Below are positions 50,018 through 63,950 of a DNA stretch of 64,000 nucleotides, in pieces. The position numbers and the translations under genes were made by a program. Each line of letters begins with the position of its first letter. The first letter of the stretch is position 1. The notes beneath the pieces were generated by a model, which worked only from the letters and a program-made list of their open reading frames with translations, was not told the DNA's origin and searched no databases. This DNA is from Mantis religiosa. Its lineage: Eukaryota; Arthropoda; Insecta; Mantodea; Mantidae. Location of the stretch: contig CM060947.1 of the NCBI GenBank assembly GCA_030765055.1, forward strand, positions 105,012,966 through 105,076,965, given 5' to 3'.

Positions 50018-53000
50018 CATGAATTCATTGATGGAGTAGATAAAAACAGTGGTGAAGCAAGTATGCCAAAACTATGCTTTTAAATATTTTAAAAGTACAA
50101 GTAGTTTTCTAGGCCATAGGTAACTTATTAAAAAGGATACTCCTAAATTTATTACACCATTATGATGAGTGCTTGTATTATTTCTTTGCATATTAATATC
50201 CATCCTCTGTCTAGTATTATGATTAAATAGTGTCTCTGAAGGTGACACCATTTTCGTTCATCAGATTTAATTCTGTAAACTTTAAAATTTTGAAGATGAA
50301 AGTACATGAAAGGGAACATATTCAAATTTTTAAAATGGTTTACATGTAGATCTTGGTGTCACTATCTCCATTATGCAAAAGTATGAATGCAAAACGTCAT
50401 TGCTCATGTATAGTGAACATTCTCAATTGCTTCTCACTCTAGGACCTCCACACTGATGCTTCTGATAGCTCAAGGTAATTGGCTTGTTACTACATGTGTC
50501 AGCACAAAGCAAATTACTTAATGGATCCTATCATTTTAGCCACTTAAGTATTCTACATCAAATGGAACCAGTTGTGCTACTAGGCAGTGACCCAAATGTG
50601 AAAGCATTGATTTATACAGTTCAAAACAATACTAAGAAATATAGAATAAAAAAATAAAGTAGTTAACATTCTATTCAGATTATAATTTTAACTTATGGAA
50701 CAGTGTCTTTGAGTTAGTAATGTACATCATAATGCTTATATTTATTGCTGATAATCAAGTTTATGATTTAATATTGCTTATTTCGAAATAACATTTAAGT
50801 AATGGCTCATGTTGTATTGCTTTTCTCTTCCTTTTTAAAACCATATTTTACTGTACTAATGTTTTCTGAAATACAAACACTTAATTTATATCAGTGTCAT
50901 CTTCTAGTAGCCATAATTCCTAAGCATATATTTTTAAGGTAAATATGATTTAGTAATGATATGTACCAAAGAATCCAGTAGTCATGGAATATATAACCTC
51001 TTGGAATTAAGGAGAACTCTTTCCACATCTCAGTGGCTTTTCATCTAAGGAAAAATTGCTGGTCTTGTACTTGAATTTCATTGTGAAGGAAAGAAGAAGC
51101 AGAAGAAGAAGAAGAGAGAGAGTGAATGAGTGAGTGAGTGAGTGAGACATGAAAGAGGGACTGAAATTTCATTTAATTAGGAGCTCTAGTGCAACTGTTC
51201 ATTTTTTTTAATATTTAAAAATATATACTTACTAAAAGTTTAATGATTATTTATATTGTTTTTGTTTTATATAAAACTACAAATGTCTGCTATTAAATAA
51301 TAACATTGTTCTCTACAGAAAACTTTATGCAAAAATACTTCATCTCAGTTTAAAAAATCTTGGAATAACAATATTTGCAATCACTGCACAGAAATTAAAT
51401 ATAAGTTTGGACCTTTTCAATTCCATCTCCTGTTAAGTTGTAGGTTGAAAAACTTTATTGTAACGGTTATAAGGTACATTTATTTAGCATATTCCAAAGA
51501 AAGATATAAGATTCATTATACAAAAGAGGATGTTAAATAAATTTTGTCTAAATATGCATTTCATTTCTTCGTTATGCACAGAAAACAGTTTTGTAAAATA
51601 CAATATTTGAGGAAATAAATCATTCATACTAACATTGTGTAATTTCATTTTCATTAAATTTAACCAAAAAAGAAGATGGAGCTGTATATGATAACAAAAG
51701 AACTCCATGAAAAGTACTTCACTGATGCCACACAACACGTTTTGTACACATTAACAACCTAAAACAGAGGTGACAAAAATATCTTCCTTCCATGAGTCAT
51801 CAATTATGCAATATGCAATACAGTACTTTGCATCTTGATTAAAAAAAATGCACAGCCAGCTAAAGACAGCGACCTATGGTGTCCAAATGAGTTGCAGATG
51901 TTGTTTTTGTCACTTGTGGCCTAAGACTATATCTTTTTACTTACATGCATGCCAACAGTCATAAGCACTTACTTGCATATTTTAATGCGAAAGATGTCTG
52001 TTGATAAGGTTTCGGACATTGCCATTTCATTTTTGTCATAGGTATAACAAAGTTATGTTTTAATACTGATATCCAAAATCTCAAATGTTACCTGATGTAC
52101 ATTAATTGTTCTATTAATATGATATAACTTGCAAATGTTAACAAATACAGAATGTGTTTTATGAAACTTATAACGTTAGATATATTTTGCAACTATGAAA
52201 AATATCTTGATTAAATGTTCTGTATTATCAGTTTACTTTATAAGTTCTCCATTCATATGAATCTGTGACATTATGGTAGCAAATTTGAGAAGTAGTGCAG
52301 GCTACATTACACTTTGCAATGTGACACATTTCAAAAGAGTAACTCTGTTCCTTTAGAGAAGTTCTAGATTAACCAGTGCATTTAATATAGTTGAAAATAT
52401 TATGTGCACTTCCATTATAATGATTATGATGCAGCATCTGCTTCCTTGCAACTAACTAATACTGAGTAAATGCACAGGATTAGTATTTGAAGTAAAGGAA
52501 GCCTCTTTGAAAACTATTTTTATAAATTGCAAAAGCTGAATATCTTATTCACAGTGTAGTGCACTATTTTTCACATACATCTACATTCATGCTATCATTT
52601 CTGTTTGAAGTGTTTTAATATACTATGCATTTTGCTTTTTTATTATGCATATTTCATATTTTATTTCACTTGAGCTTTGACATAATTCTTATTTTCTGTA
52701 CATTTTATAAGTTACCAGAATTGATTGCAACAAATTACTTAAACAGAACTACTACAACAGTAGTGATCAGAATATTGTAAAGGGATGGTTTACTTCTTTC
52801 ACATTTATTTACTGTGCCCTGATATTTTCTGTATAGTGATATCATAGCAGTTTTGACTGCTAAATGTAAAACGAATCATCCAATTTAAAGAGAGGTGGTT
52901 GTTAAGAAAGACAGGGCCATTAAATGTGGAGTGGGGCTGTGTCATGAATACTTATTTGTCACATGACTGATGTATAGATTAAGCTAGCCTTGCACCATAG

Positions 53001-54601
53001 GCTCTTGAAGAATAGATACTGCCCTTGGCAGAGGTCACACTCCATTTCTTAAAACTTCGCAACACACCGATATACTCAGTAGGGAGAAGCGTTGCACAGT
53101 GAACGCTTTCTGTGGTTGAGGATATCAGTAACACTTGTAAGTCTGAAAACATTAATGTATTGCAAACAGTATATTAATATATAGTATCTAATTTCAAAAC
53201 CGGATAAATCCACTTTTTAAATAAATTAAGATAACAATGGCATCTAAAGCATCTAAAAGTAAACTAAATCTTCACTGTTGCTGAAGAACAGAACTCTATT
53301 AAACTGCATGCCAGAATTGTGGGATTAATATGTTCTGCTATTTGTGCCAGAACTACTTTTATTCTTTTTCCTAAAAACTGAAAAGGTGGGCATATCCAGG
53401 TTTGAAAATAAGATGTACTTATCATCAAACAGTTATGCATGTTGGTTAATGTTGTGTACACATAAGATTATTGAATTTCGAAAATCAGTAATAAGCTGCC
53501 ATTTGTTTGAGAATTATTTGTAATCCTTTTATTAAAACTCGCTGTCTGCAGATTTTTGTGAAAAGTGCACATATGTATGCACGTAGAATTGGAGAAAAAT
53601 TGGGAAAGATTGAATACTCTTTGTATGAAATCTTCTGTTACTAAACAGATGAGATCCAAGAACATACTTTCTGAATTTAAAAGTGAATTTGTTTCATAAT
53701 TTTATTAAAAAAGCCTAACCTGAAGGGAAAAAATTTGATGTGTTGCACTCATATGACTTTCTTTACTCCGTCCTGTACAAATTATTAAATTAAAATTATT
53801 GTTCTGCTCTTTTATGTTAATATAAACATTTGCAGAAATCCTTTCAATGCATATTTAGATGTAGGTACATTGTGAAAAGTAGAATATGATAGGGTTTAAA
53901 TCATAATAAAATATTTTAAGAATGGGTGCACTATATGATGGTTTTGAAATTCCAATCTCTTAGGATAGCCAAGAGAAAAAATGTCTGATCTGTTGCACTC
54001 ACATAATTTTTCACCTTCTCTGCTCTCTATTTGAAGATATTTTAGCAAGAGTTTATTCTATTTTCTTCACATTAATTCTTAAAAGTGGTCCATGTTAGTG
54101 TGAAATACAGAAACACCAGTATGGACGGTTGGATGAGTTCTGAATATGGGAATATATATTCCCAAAATATGTTAATAGTGAGTAAAATAAGTGATGTTAG
54201 TATTACTAATGCCACCTCATCTTAAATAAATTCCATATTAACACATCACTGTCTCCAGATTCTTTCATATATAAATGTACTTGAGCTTTTTGAGAATAGC
54301 CAAGTTCTCTACATTCTGAATGAATTTTGTTTAACTTTGCTAGAGACAGACAAAACCTTTCTGCACAAAGCTCAGATTTCATTAATATACTCAATTTATC
54401 TATAAAACGTTTTTGGCATAAACTGTTTCTGAGATATTCCTGAGATATTTAAATTTTCGAATATGTATAAATTTCTTTTAAGTGATCAGTTTCTATTGGT
54501 TTCTCCTTGTGGCCATGTAAGCAGCATTTATTTTTGACTATCACCATGATTTTGTTTTTTAAAGGGCACTGATGACCTCGTAGTTGAGCACTCTTATATA
54601 C
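50018..54601 (+). other. 4.6 kb of AT-rich sequence with no recognised gene
   Basis: Only a GA-rich microsatellite (51090-51147: AAGAAGAAG, GAGAGAG and GTGA units) stands out. Short ORFs at 51484-51738, 53264-53461, 53468-53665 and 54206-54394 show no conserved motif and are probably chance. Confidence 0.4.
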
Positions 54602-54602
54602 A

Positions 54603-54669
<67 letters not shown>
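54603..54669 (+). repeat. (ATC)n microsatellite, about 22 units
   Basis: Uninterrupted ATC repeats, directly before a LINE remnant. Confidence 0.95.
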
Positions 54670-54671
<2 letters not shown>

Positions 54672-56200
54672 TATATTTAAATTGAGGAGGAAAGGGTTAA
54701 GTAAGAGCTTTGCAGAAGAAATCAAATAGATATATGAAGATGTAATATTTTGTAAAAGGTGTGATAATAATGGAGTAATGACACAACAAAGATTAGGTTT
54801 GAGACAAGGATATAAATTGAATCTCATTTTATTTAACCTATTTATAAATGATAAGTAAAAGTGAGGGAAAGGAACTCACACTGTTCAGTAATAAAGAATA
54901 AGGAGATACCAATATGCAGATGATTTATTCGTAGGATAATTTAAAATAATAGATTTACATAAATGAATTAATGGAGTGCAGGCATTTTGTGAGGGATGGG
55001 GGATTAAAGGCAATATAAACAAAACAAAGGTAAAGGTATTTAAAGGAGGAAATAAATTAAGAAAAGATGCAAAATTGTATCTAGGTGGGGTAGAGTTGGG
55101 GGCTGTCAAGGAGTATGATTATCTCGAGGTGAGAATGAGCAGCAATGGTGAATGGGCTGCACATGGCAGGAAGATGGACACCAAAGGGAAGGCAGCAATG
55201 ACAGGTTTGAGAGTGTATAAATATAATTTGGAAATGTCAACCAAATGGCTCCAGAGAGTGTACAAGGTAGTATGAAATCTAAAATGATATATGCAGCAGA
55301 AATATAAGGGGAACTGATTTGAGTGAGAAAGATCAGAGGCATAGAATGGTTTTAAAGAAATACTAGGACTATCGTGCTTGGCCACAGGGGAAGTTGCTTA
55401 AGTTAAGTTAGGTAGGCCAAAAAGGAAAGGAATAGTAATAGAAAAGGACTTGAAATTTTGGTATAGATGTATGATAAAAGAAGAGAAAGAGATTATAAGG
55501 TCATCCATGGACCAGCAATAGTGTATAAAAAGTAAGAGCAGTTGGTGGATAGGAGTAGAATGTAAAATGAGAGAAATAGGATGGATGACTTAGAAAGTAC
55601 AAAATGATTGGGTTTCTATAGAATAATAAAAAGGAAGTGGGAAATAGAGAAATAGGGGGATCACTGCAATAAAGGGGAAAGAGAAGGCTTGCCATGGATG
55701 AGGACAGGAAAATTGTTTCTGGAGGGGCTAAGGGGGCAGATAAAAGGGATGTGTGAGCTATGTTGGAGAGAAGAGAGCATGGAGCATTATATGATGATTG
55801 TACAAAAATAGCAGAGGGGAAAAATAAGTTTTGGGGAAAAAAATGGGATAAAATGAATAAAAAATAGTAGCTATGAGAATGCTGACAGGAAAAGGGAAAC
55901 CAAGAATAAGAGCATGGGGGAGTTTTTAAAAAAGATGAAAGAGAAATGTAGTGTGAGAAAAAAAAAGAGGAGCAGAAGAGAGGAGAGAAGGAAGGGAGAG
56001 AGTTGGGATCAAGCAGAGGGAGGGCACCGCAAGGTGAGACAAAGGTCAGGGAGCCAGACAACCAGGAGGCCAAGGAGATAATGAATGGCTAGACTACAAT
56101 TTGTTTTTAGGCACTGTAAGCAATAGAAATATTGTGAAATATTGTAAATTATATAAAATGGAAATAAAGATACATTCATTCATTCACTCATTCATTAAGA
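54670..56200 (+). pseudogene. LINE remnant with reverse transcriptase pieces and simple-repeat tail
   Basis: RRKGLSKSFAEEIKRIYEDV, LGLRQGYKLNLILFNLFIND (decayed 'GLRQGCxLSPxLF' RT motif), RYQYADDLFVG (catalytic YADD), GWGIKGNINKTKVKVFKGGN, YLGGVELGAVKEYDYL and LGRPKRKGIVIEKDLKFWYR. The YADD and the GLRQG style point to an insect LINE clade of the kind that uses 'KTKVMVF' blocks. Many stops. The tail is (ATTC)n, ATTCATTCATTCACTCATTC at 56174-56196. An open minus-strand frame at 55501-56073 is the shadow of this purine-rich sequence. Confidence 0.75.
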
Positions 56201-56718
56201 AGCAGATAAATAAATAATGATGATAATTATGACGATGAAAGTCAGTGGCTTTGCTAGAGCCTGTATGTAGGCTCTTCTAGCCCTTAAAACTTCTTGCTAT
56301 ATTGATCCTATATTGACAGGTCTATAGCCCAAATGAAGCAGACTATATTCTTCAATCTGCACTTTTCTATACTCAGGCTCCAAAAGGAGGCCAGGAATGC
56401 ATATATGTGCTAGTAAACAGTTCACTTCACATGTAAATGTTAGGAGCTTTCAAAGTCCATCCCACATTTTCTGCGCATAAGATCTTAGTAGATAGAAGAA
56501 TAATCTTTTGTATGTATTGTTTGTAGAAGAGTGAGTACAGATAATCATGTGAATTTAAAACATCATAATGTTTTTGTTTTACTCATCATTTCCAGGAAGT
56601 CCAACAGCTAAATAGTCCATAAGCATGAGGAAGCTGACAATATCTGTATTTAGAAAAAAAAAAAAGTAGAGAGTGGAATATTGTAATTGTAACAGATCTT
56701 GCTATAATATTTGTACAA

Positions 56719-57224
<506 letters not shown>

Positions 57225-57225
<1 letters not shown>

Positions 57226-58560
57226 TCCACATCTACATATGTATATAATTTTTGCACTAAGCAGAATGACTTCATTGTTAACTCCAGAGCATTAGATACA
57301 TGGTTTGTGTATGTCAGATTAGATTAGATTGCTCTTATAATAGATGAACATTAAAAGTCCAGAAATTGAGTACTTATGAACTGTTAGTCGCCATTGGGCT
57401 AAGTGACCTCAAGTTAAGATTTCCTTCTTGGTCTGCTGGGAAGATGTGAATCAGCTGGAGAATTTGAGAGCAGCTACATGTGCAGCAGAACATCCTTGGT
57501 CAAGTCCTGGCTATGGCTCTGAATTTTTCAGTTCATGATCTAAACCTCTCTTAGGATAAGTTTACTGAATATTGTGTTCATCACATGCCACTTAGCTGTT
57601 AAAAAAAGGTGTTAATAACACTGTCAATTTCCAGGATCATATAAGATTCCCTGATTTTCTGGAATTTTATCCTGCACTTCTTATACATGTAAGTGAATCA
57701 TCTACTGATGTAAGGTTGTGACTTTTAAGCACATTTAAAAGTATCAGTTGTTGCTGGATTTAAACCTGTGACCTATGAAGCTTCTGTAACCATCTAAACT
57801 TCCCTTAATGGGAATATATTTCACATGTAACCTAATGTCAGGTTTTACATTGTACACATACTTAATTTCTAGTAAAACTCAAGTAAGTTTTGCAGGGAAC
57901 ACCTAATTTTTCATTTAAAAGTGCTATTTAAACAATAACTATGGTTCAAAATAAATAATTACAAAAGATAAAAGTTTAACTCATAAATGATAAAGCCATA
58001 GCTGCCCTAAAACATTAAAAAACATTACCTTTAGACAAAATGCATCTCTTATTTTGGATCAATGTGAAAAAATTGAAATTTGGCCTTAAAACTCATTCCT
58101 GGACCAGTCCTGTCCAATTTGAAAGATATTGAGAACCATAATTACTTAGTTCAATTTAACAGCTGCAAGCAGCATTGTCATTCTCTTTACCAATGTTCTT
58201 GTAAGTTCTTTCCACCAAAGGCAGAGAAATTGACTCCCATGTACTTTTCACAATTTTACAGATTTGTATCACTTCTAGACACCTGATTTTACCACTTGGA
58301 GTGAATGCCACCCTAGGCCACCCTTCTCTTTACGTTTTGTTAAATGTAGCTTTAAAGCAAGGCTTCACTGAACATTTCATTTTCTTTAATAATGAGCCTA
58401 TCAATGTGAAAATTTAACCACAAGATGAAAACATTATTCTAAAGTTCCGCACCAATTTTCATACTTTTACCTTTAATTTTTCATTAGCTGTTATTTTGTA
58501 TGAAAAAATTGTAAAATTACTTGCAATATAAAATGTTCTATACAGTAAAATATTTTAGTT
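57225..58560 (+). other. intergenic sequence without a recognised gene
   Basis: A very diverged tRNA-like repeat may be at 57430-57540 (GGAGAATTTGAGAGCAGCTA, GGTCAAGTCCTGGCTATGGC, TGAATTTTTCAGTT), similar to family B. Nothing else recognised. Confidence 0.35.
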
Positions 58561-59060
58561 TTTAAAGTGAATTTTTGTTTTTAACTAGTGACAGTGTTTT
58601 GAAAAGGCCCACATTTGATGCAGAAATAGTCCATTACGCTACAAATGGAATAGATATCACATGGAAAAAGCTAAGCTTAAGGGATCTAGCGACCCTGGAA
58701 GCCACAAAATCATGCTTTTCGAAGGCTATGCTAGGTGTATCAAAACACACAAAATCTAGTCAATGAGGTCAAAAACGAAAATGAGCCATTTTTTTTATCA
58801 AATACTTGCATCTGAAGTTTCCTGCAATCTACAAACAGCTGGAAACACTTCTACAAAAAGAGAAAGAAAGAATGAGGAAATATGGCTCAATTTTTACACA
58901 ACAGAGGCTAATTCTGGAAGTCACTAAGTTAAAATTAGACCTTTGGGCGGTGCATGGGTTATACCATAAATTGTGTAAAAGCAAGTGTTTTCATGACCCC
59001 GACAACAACTGTGTATATGACCAATTCTGTGACCAGTATGACATTAGAGATTAGATACAC
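58560..59060 (+). pseudogene. LINE ORF2 C-terminal fragment (tentative)
   Basis: Two frames in series: ITWKKLSLRDLATLEATKSC with FSKAMLGVSKHTKS, then LPAIYKQLETLLQKEKERM-like residues, LILEVTKLKLDLWAVHGLYH, KLCKSKCFHDPDNNCVYDQF. The first block is in the style of the region after the RT domain of some insect LINEs (a 'KRVLGVSKHTxSR' segment), the second ends with a Cys/His-containing stretch. Stop at 58764-58766 between the frames. Not certain; no RT motif is attached. Confidence 0.45.
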
Positions 59061-59170
59061 TAGATATAACCCATTATGTCCCATGAACGGCAAAGGCCTC
59101 CTATATTTGTGTTACATTACTATATGCAAAAAGTGTGGAAAACCTTTAGTGGAATTCTATACAACCTAGT

Positions 59171-60127
59171 GATAACTTTTGTATCAAATGATCTTCCCAT
59201 TGATTTCTTTTCTTTGCACTATATTTCCACTCTTCTACCTTATATATAAAAATACCCAAATTATTATTTTTTTGAATATTATTTTAAAACTGTTCTAATT
59301 TTTTTATGTTACCATAAAATTTTTTGAAAATAATAACTTTATCATATTTTAACTTTTATATAGTTGTCAAAACATGAATATTTATAAGAAAAGGGGAATG
59401 TGAAGTTTTGCATTTCCATATCTTGGATATAACCTGTGGGTTACATTAAGCTAAATGAAAAATTTGTCATGTGGAACATTTTACATACTGAAAAGTGTTA
59501 GAAAAAATGTTTCTCACAAAAGGAGTTTTAAAGTAATGGTTCTTCAACTGTTATATTTCTAAGCTTTTAAAAGGACCAAAATTCTCCTGCTGAATATATG
59601 GGGCCCCTTCTTCCGCTGCTTCTTCTGCTCTAGAGCAAGTTTATGATACCTTAGCTCCCTGCATGATTTTATTGCACTGACAAGAAATGGCACTCTGCTG
59701 AAGTAGACGATTACTTCTATGTTCACTGATCTCCATCCCTAATTCATTAACACCAAGTCCTGACATGATTGTCTTCAGTTTTGTGTTTCTTTGCAGCCCA
59801 TGTTGAAATCTTCAGCAGTAGATGTCAGTGCCAGCTCAGTTTTCTGTTTTAAAACAAAAGCTTCTTATGGACACCTGTTCTGTATTAGAAAGTGTGAGGA
59901 TTCATTTGCATTCTGTTTTCCCTGCTGTACTTTTTAGGAGCTCAATAGGAGCTAAATGAGTCTACATTAGCAGTCCTTTCTTGGCAACTTTTTTGAAAGC
60001 ACTCTCTTCACATTTGTGCTGTTGTTCTTTAGTAACTATTCTCCTTTGGTAATGGCTCCACTATAAAAGCAACAGGAATTTTCATCAACAGGACTTCTGA
60101 GATGCATAGACAATGGTACTGTGACAT
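59171..60127 (+). other. intergenic sequence without a recognised feature
   Basis: Nothing recognised. Confidence 0.35.
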
Positions 60128-60362
60128 GCCTCTGTAGTGTAGATGGTAGTGTGTCTGCCTCATCTTCAAGAGGTCCCGAGTCTGGATCTTGGTCAGGGCG
60201 AGTTCTCTAAATAAGGGTTTTTCTAGGGTTTTTCCTTATGCTGAAAGATAAATGTTGGGTAAATCTAAGCTCTCTGTATCCTAGGCTCATTTAAACATCA
60301 TTTTATTCATTTCATTCATTGTCTGTTGCAACTTGATAATGAGGGATGTTAATTTTAAAAAA
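60128..60362 (+). mobile_element. tRNA-derived SINE, family A, diverged
   Basis: GCCTCTGTAGTGTAGATGGTAG head, AAGAGGTCCCGAGTCTGGAT (mutated B box), GAGTTCTCTAAATAAGGG, CTTATGCTGAAAGATAAATG and a decayed end with an A-rich tail. It appears older than the copies at 18627 and 11669. Confidence 0.8.
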
Positions 60363-62035
60363 AGTTAGAGTGTAGTGTATGTTGTGTATTTAATTTTCTG
60401 AACTCCTAGAATATTATTCTTTATAACACTCTGACGGTAATAATTGGTCCATTTCATCATTGTATCTTCCCTCAAACTGCTAGAATTTTTACTACCCAAT
60501 GTCACAACTTTCACCTTCCATTCTTGAACTATAGTTTTGAATCCAACTCTGAGTTACTTTGGCACATGATTTGAAATTTGTACATTTATTCCATAAATGT
60601 TAAGTTCCTAGAAGTGTTTGATAGATTTTGCATCTGCATTAGCTAAAGCTAATGCATTTTGAAATTGACTTCTTCCAAAGAGATTCAGCTGTAATACTTC
60701 CATAGAATTGGAGCTGCCAGTGAAGTTATATCCACATTCTTCTTTCTGTGGTGTTTTGTGTACCATTCATTATGGTCTTTGCTAGTTTATGACTTATCTA
60801 GAATTGTGAAAGAATTTCAAAATCTATACTAACCCATTCAATACGCCCCCACTATACCTATGCCATACAGAAAAAATATGTCCCTGCTTATTCATTTATC
60901 ACTGTGATGATGAGAGAGATGTACGCTCCCTAAATGTTGATGTCTTTATCTTTTTTAAATGTTGATTTTAAGAGTAAGGCTCAAACTTGGCATACCCATC
61001 TGCATGGAAAATTGCTCTGAAACATGATACCCCTTCCACTAAGAGGAATACATTTATAAATTTTCTGTTCAGGTCTATAATATGACCATTATAAGTTATT
61101 CAGAACAAGTATGTTCTTTGAGTTCCTGGGCGACATTGCCAATCTAGCACCATTCAATCAAAAAGCCCTTAGGCCATCAATCCTTTATGGTTATCTTGTC
61201 TATCGAATGATGCAAGTTGGACAACATTGCCTTGGATGAGTTCACCTACATTCACATTAGAAACTGTTCTTCATTTGAATTGCACCATATCTTTCATTTT
61301 TCTTTCTTTCATTTCCAGTTAAATCAGCACAACAATGAATTATTGCTTCCTTGGAATTTTTTTGTTCTATTCAATGGTCATATTGGTGGCCCATCCTTTG
61401 AAACATATTACTGTAAGTTTTTGGTTGAGTACAGTGGGTTTTGGGTCTATGAGTTCATTGTATATTAGATCACACATTTATGCTCTCATTCATGTTTCCA
61501 GACTCTGTGGTGGATAGGGATTATGGTTACTCTTTGTCTACTCAAGATGTTACATTCCCCCTACCAGTCACAAACTTAACTCCTGTTCGTATTATTTTTT
61601 TTTTTTCAGCAGCATGATTAAATATTTATCTGCCTCTTCAATGATGTGAAGTTTTTCTTTTGCCTGTAATATATTCCAACAGTCTTACTGGACTAGGGAT
61701 GGAGAGAAAATAAAAATGGTTATTATTATTATTCAGGATTATTATATCTTTCCTTTCATCCACTTCATCCTCATTCCGTTCCTCTACTTCCCTCACTTTC
61801 ATTCAAGGGACTGGGCTGATCACCCATCCCTGGATATCTCTCTCTGATCCACAGTTGTGGCTCCCTCAACTGACGCCTACAATGACATAAGGGGTAGAGG
61901 ACCATAAATGAACAGGATTGTGTCTCTATACCAAGAGAAGAATAAGAACTATGGAAATATGCAGGAATGCAGAAGCAAGAGTGAGTGCATGTTGAGATTA
62001 TAATCTTTTCCTTTTGAGAATGCATAAATCAAGGT
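60363..62035 (+). other. intergenic sequence with a short dispersed repeat
   Basis: CTCTCATTCATGTTTCCAGACTCTG at 61481-61505 also occurs near 2140-2165 (CTCTCATTCATACTTCCAGACTCTG), so both are pieces of an unnamed dispersed repeat. Nothing else recognised. Confidence 0.4.
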
Positions 62036-62048
62036 AAGTCTGTAGCGA

Positions 62049-62601
62049 ACCGAATGGGATGGCTCAGGCAGATTCGTCTGTAGTCCGCATTCGTGAGGCC
62101 CGGGTTCGATTCTCGTGGTCAACCTATCTGAACCATGGGTTTTTCTGTGTTTTCCCGGGTCTATGGGCAATGCTGGGTAGATTAATTACATCCCCCGAAT
62201 TGCCTCTCCCTCCATTTCATCTCCATTATCATTTCACATCATCTCTCATCTGTGGTCTCTTTCAGGGTATAAGTGTTGGAGGAGTCTCGGAGGTGCATGG
62301 CAGGATGATATACTCTGAGTGAAGTACTTTCTCCTCCGGTAGGTCGGTTGCCGGTCTCCGAACCGACTGCTGGGACCGTCTTCGAACCACAGTACGGGAG
62401 AATGTCCATTGTCCTGACCTGCCGGCGAAAGTTTCCATCTAAGTGAAATGTAAGAGCCTGTCCTCTGCACCGTAGTGGCTCCTTGGGACGGCTGCTCTCT
62501 GTCTCCTCTCGCCGCATTTTTCCTCCCAGGGATGCCCCTCTTGGGAGTATAGGTGTAATAGACAAAGACTGGTTGCAGTGCCGAATCCCCCTCCGAAAAA
62601 A
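62049..62601 (+). mobile_element. long tRNA-related SINE (553 bp) with 13-bp target duplication
   Basis: AAGTCTGTAGCGA at 62036-62048 and 62602-62614 is a perfect duplication. The head GATGGCTCAGGCAGATTCGT ... CCCGGGTTCGATTCTCGTGG has A- and B-box-like parts. The body is GC-rich against the local background, with TTTTTCTGTGTTTTCCCGGG, TCCATTTCATCTCCATTATC and GTCTCCGAACCGACTGCTGG. It ends CCGAATCCCCCTCCG plus A8. It is unusually long for a simple tRNA SINE. Confidence 0.85.
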
Positions 62602-62614
62602 AAGTCTGTAGCGA

Positions 62615-63290
62615 TATCGTTTATGTTGAATAATAATTACAACCATCGTTACTGGTAACTATTAAGAAATGTAACTGCATACGTGACAAACAGGGAAACA
62701 AATAGTTAACTTTATCGTTAATGGTAGCTACTGTGACTTTCGAATGGGATGATATTTTGTTCTTGAACGCTACTGGGCCAGCTACCAATCTGTAGTGTTG
62801 TCATATTGCACTCCGCGTTAAGTGGGGCGTCACGAGCGCCAAGTGAATCCATCTCTAATAAATACCATTTACACAAAGAAAGAAGTTCAAAACTTGCAAA
62901 GAATGATCCACTAAGGAGTTAAGGAGAAATGTTTCTAACATAAGCGTAAAAAGCCTATATTTTTAGCTCAAATAACTTTCATAATGCAAATAAATAAAAA
63001 ACCAATATATTATAACGACGCTTCGCGACGTAAGGACCATAATGATCATCATTGGTTAGTATTTATGTGTACCTATTTGTAATTACTCAAAACTGAAATC
63101 AGAACTATTCACATGATGTGCCAAAAGAATTATTTTGAACAACCCAAGGTGTTAAATTCTAAAGAGAACAAGCAGTACAGTTCCCGTTAATCTGTAGAAT
63201 GCTGCATTTGCAGATGGTAGGCCATCACAAGATACGCTTATGAATACTTCGTAATCTCTATTTACTCGCTATAGTTTAAATCAGTATTAT
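62615..63290 (+). other. intergenic sequence without a recognised feature
   Basis: Slightly more CpG than average; no gene recognised. Confidence 0.35.
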
Positions 63291-63596
63291 TCAATTCTTC
63301 CGTTTAAAACCCGTTAAAAGTGTGTTAGCTGGATCAACTTGCAAAATAAATTGGACACGAGGTAATCTGCCTATCCCCTTACCACTGCCAATGCAACCTA
63401 GTTCAGTTAGTGTGGGCTGAAATGAAACGGGGGGATGGTTGCAAACAGAAATAATTCTTTCAAACTGACTGATGTTAAACGATTCATTCACGAACAAGAT
63501 AACACTGGACTGGGAAAACTGCTCGAGACCTAGCCATGACGAGATTTTGGAGTTTATCATAAATTTGCAAGACTTAGAAGATGAAGACAACGACAA
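63291..63596 (-). CDS. unidentified ORF, possibly an exon
   Basis: A 101-codon minus-strand frame whose only ATG is at residue 13 (FMINSKISSWLG). The composition looks like ordinary coding sequence, not a low-complexity shadow: WLGLEQFSQSSVILFVNESF, ERIISVCNHPPVSFQPTLTE, GCIGSGKGIGRLPRVQFILQ. A TTTCAG lies within it on the coding strand (at the FQPTL codons), so it may contain an intron boundary. I do not recognise a family. It could be an exon of a neighbouring minus-strand gene, part of an unidentified element, or chance. Confidence 0.3.
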   Translation of the reverse strand: MSLSSSSKSCKFMINSKISSWLGLEQFSQSSVILFVNESFNISQFERIISVCNHPPVSFQPTLTELGCIGSGKGIGRLPRVQFILQVDPANTLLTGFKRKN

Positions 63597-63950
63597 TTGT
63601 CACTTGACGTAGGTGATATTTACAGCCATGCGGATGAACGACTGGCAGTTTCATTGTATTAGAAAAAATAGGTAACTCATAAACTATAATTATAATATTT
63701 AAAACATGCAAATATGCTTTCTCCAATTTTGATTTTAACTTTATTATAAACGTTTGGAAAATTCAGTTTGGGTTCCCTTCCGAACAGCGCCAAGAAGACT
63801 TGCATGCTCTAGAAGAGTGTGCGAGATGAGGGAAATATAAAAATGAATGGGGCAATGAGGTGACAACGCTAAGCACGCAAACGTATCTCATTCGCCGCAA
63901 TTCAGAATTCTTTCCATTTGAAAAGCATAATAGTAATGTAGGATTAGTGT

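Noticed and set aside
55501..56073. 190-codon minus-strand ORF rich in Ser, Phe and Pro
   Set aside because: It is the complement of a purine-rich LINE 3' region (GGGAAA/GAGAA tracts), and composition alone explains the lack of stops.
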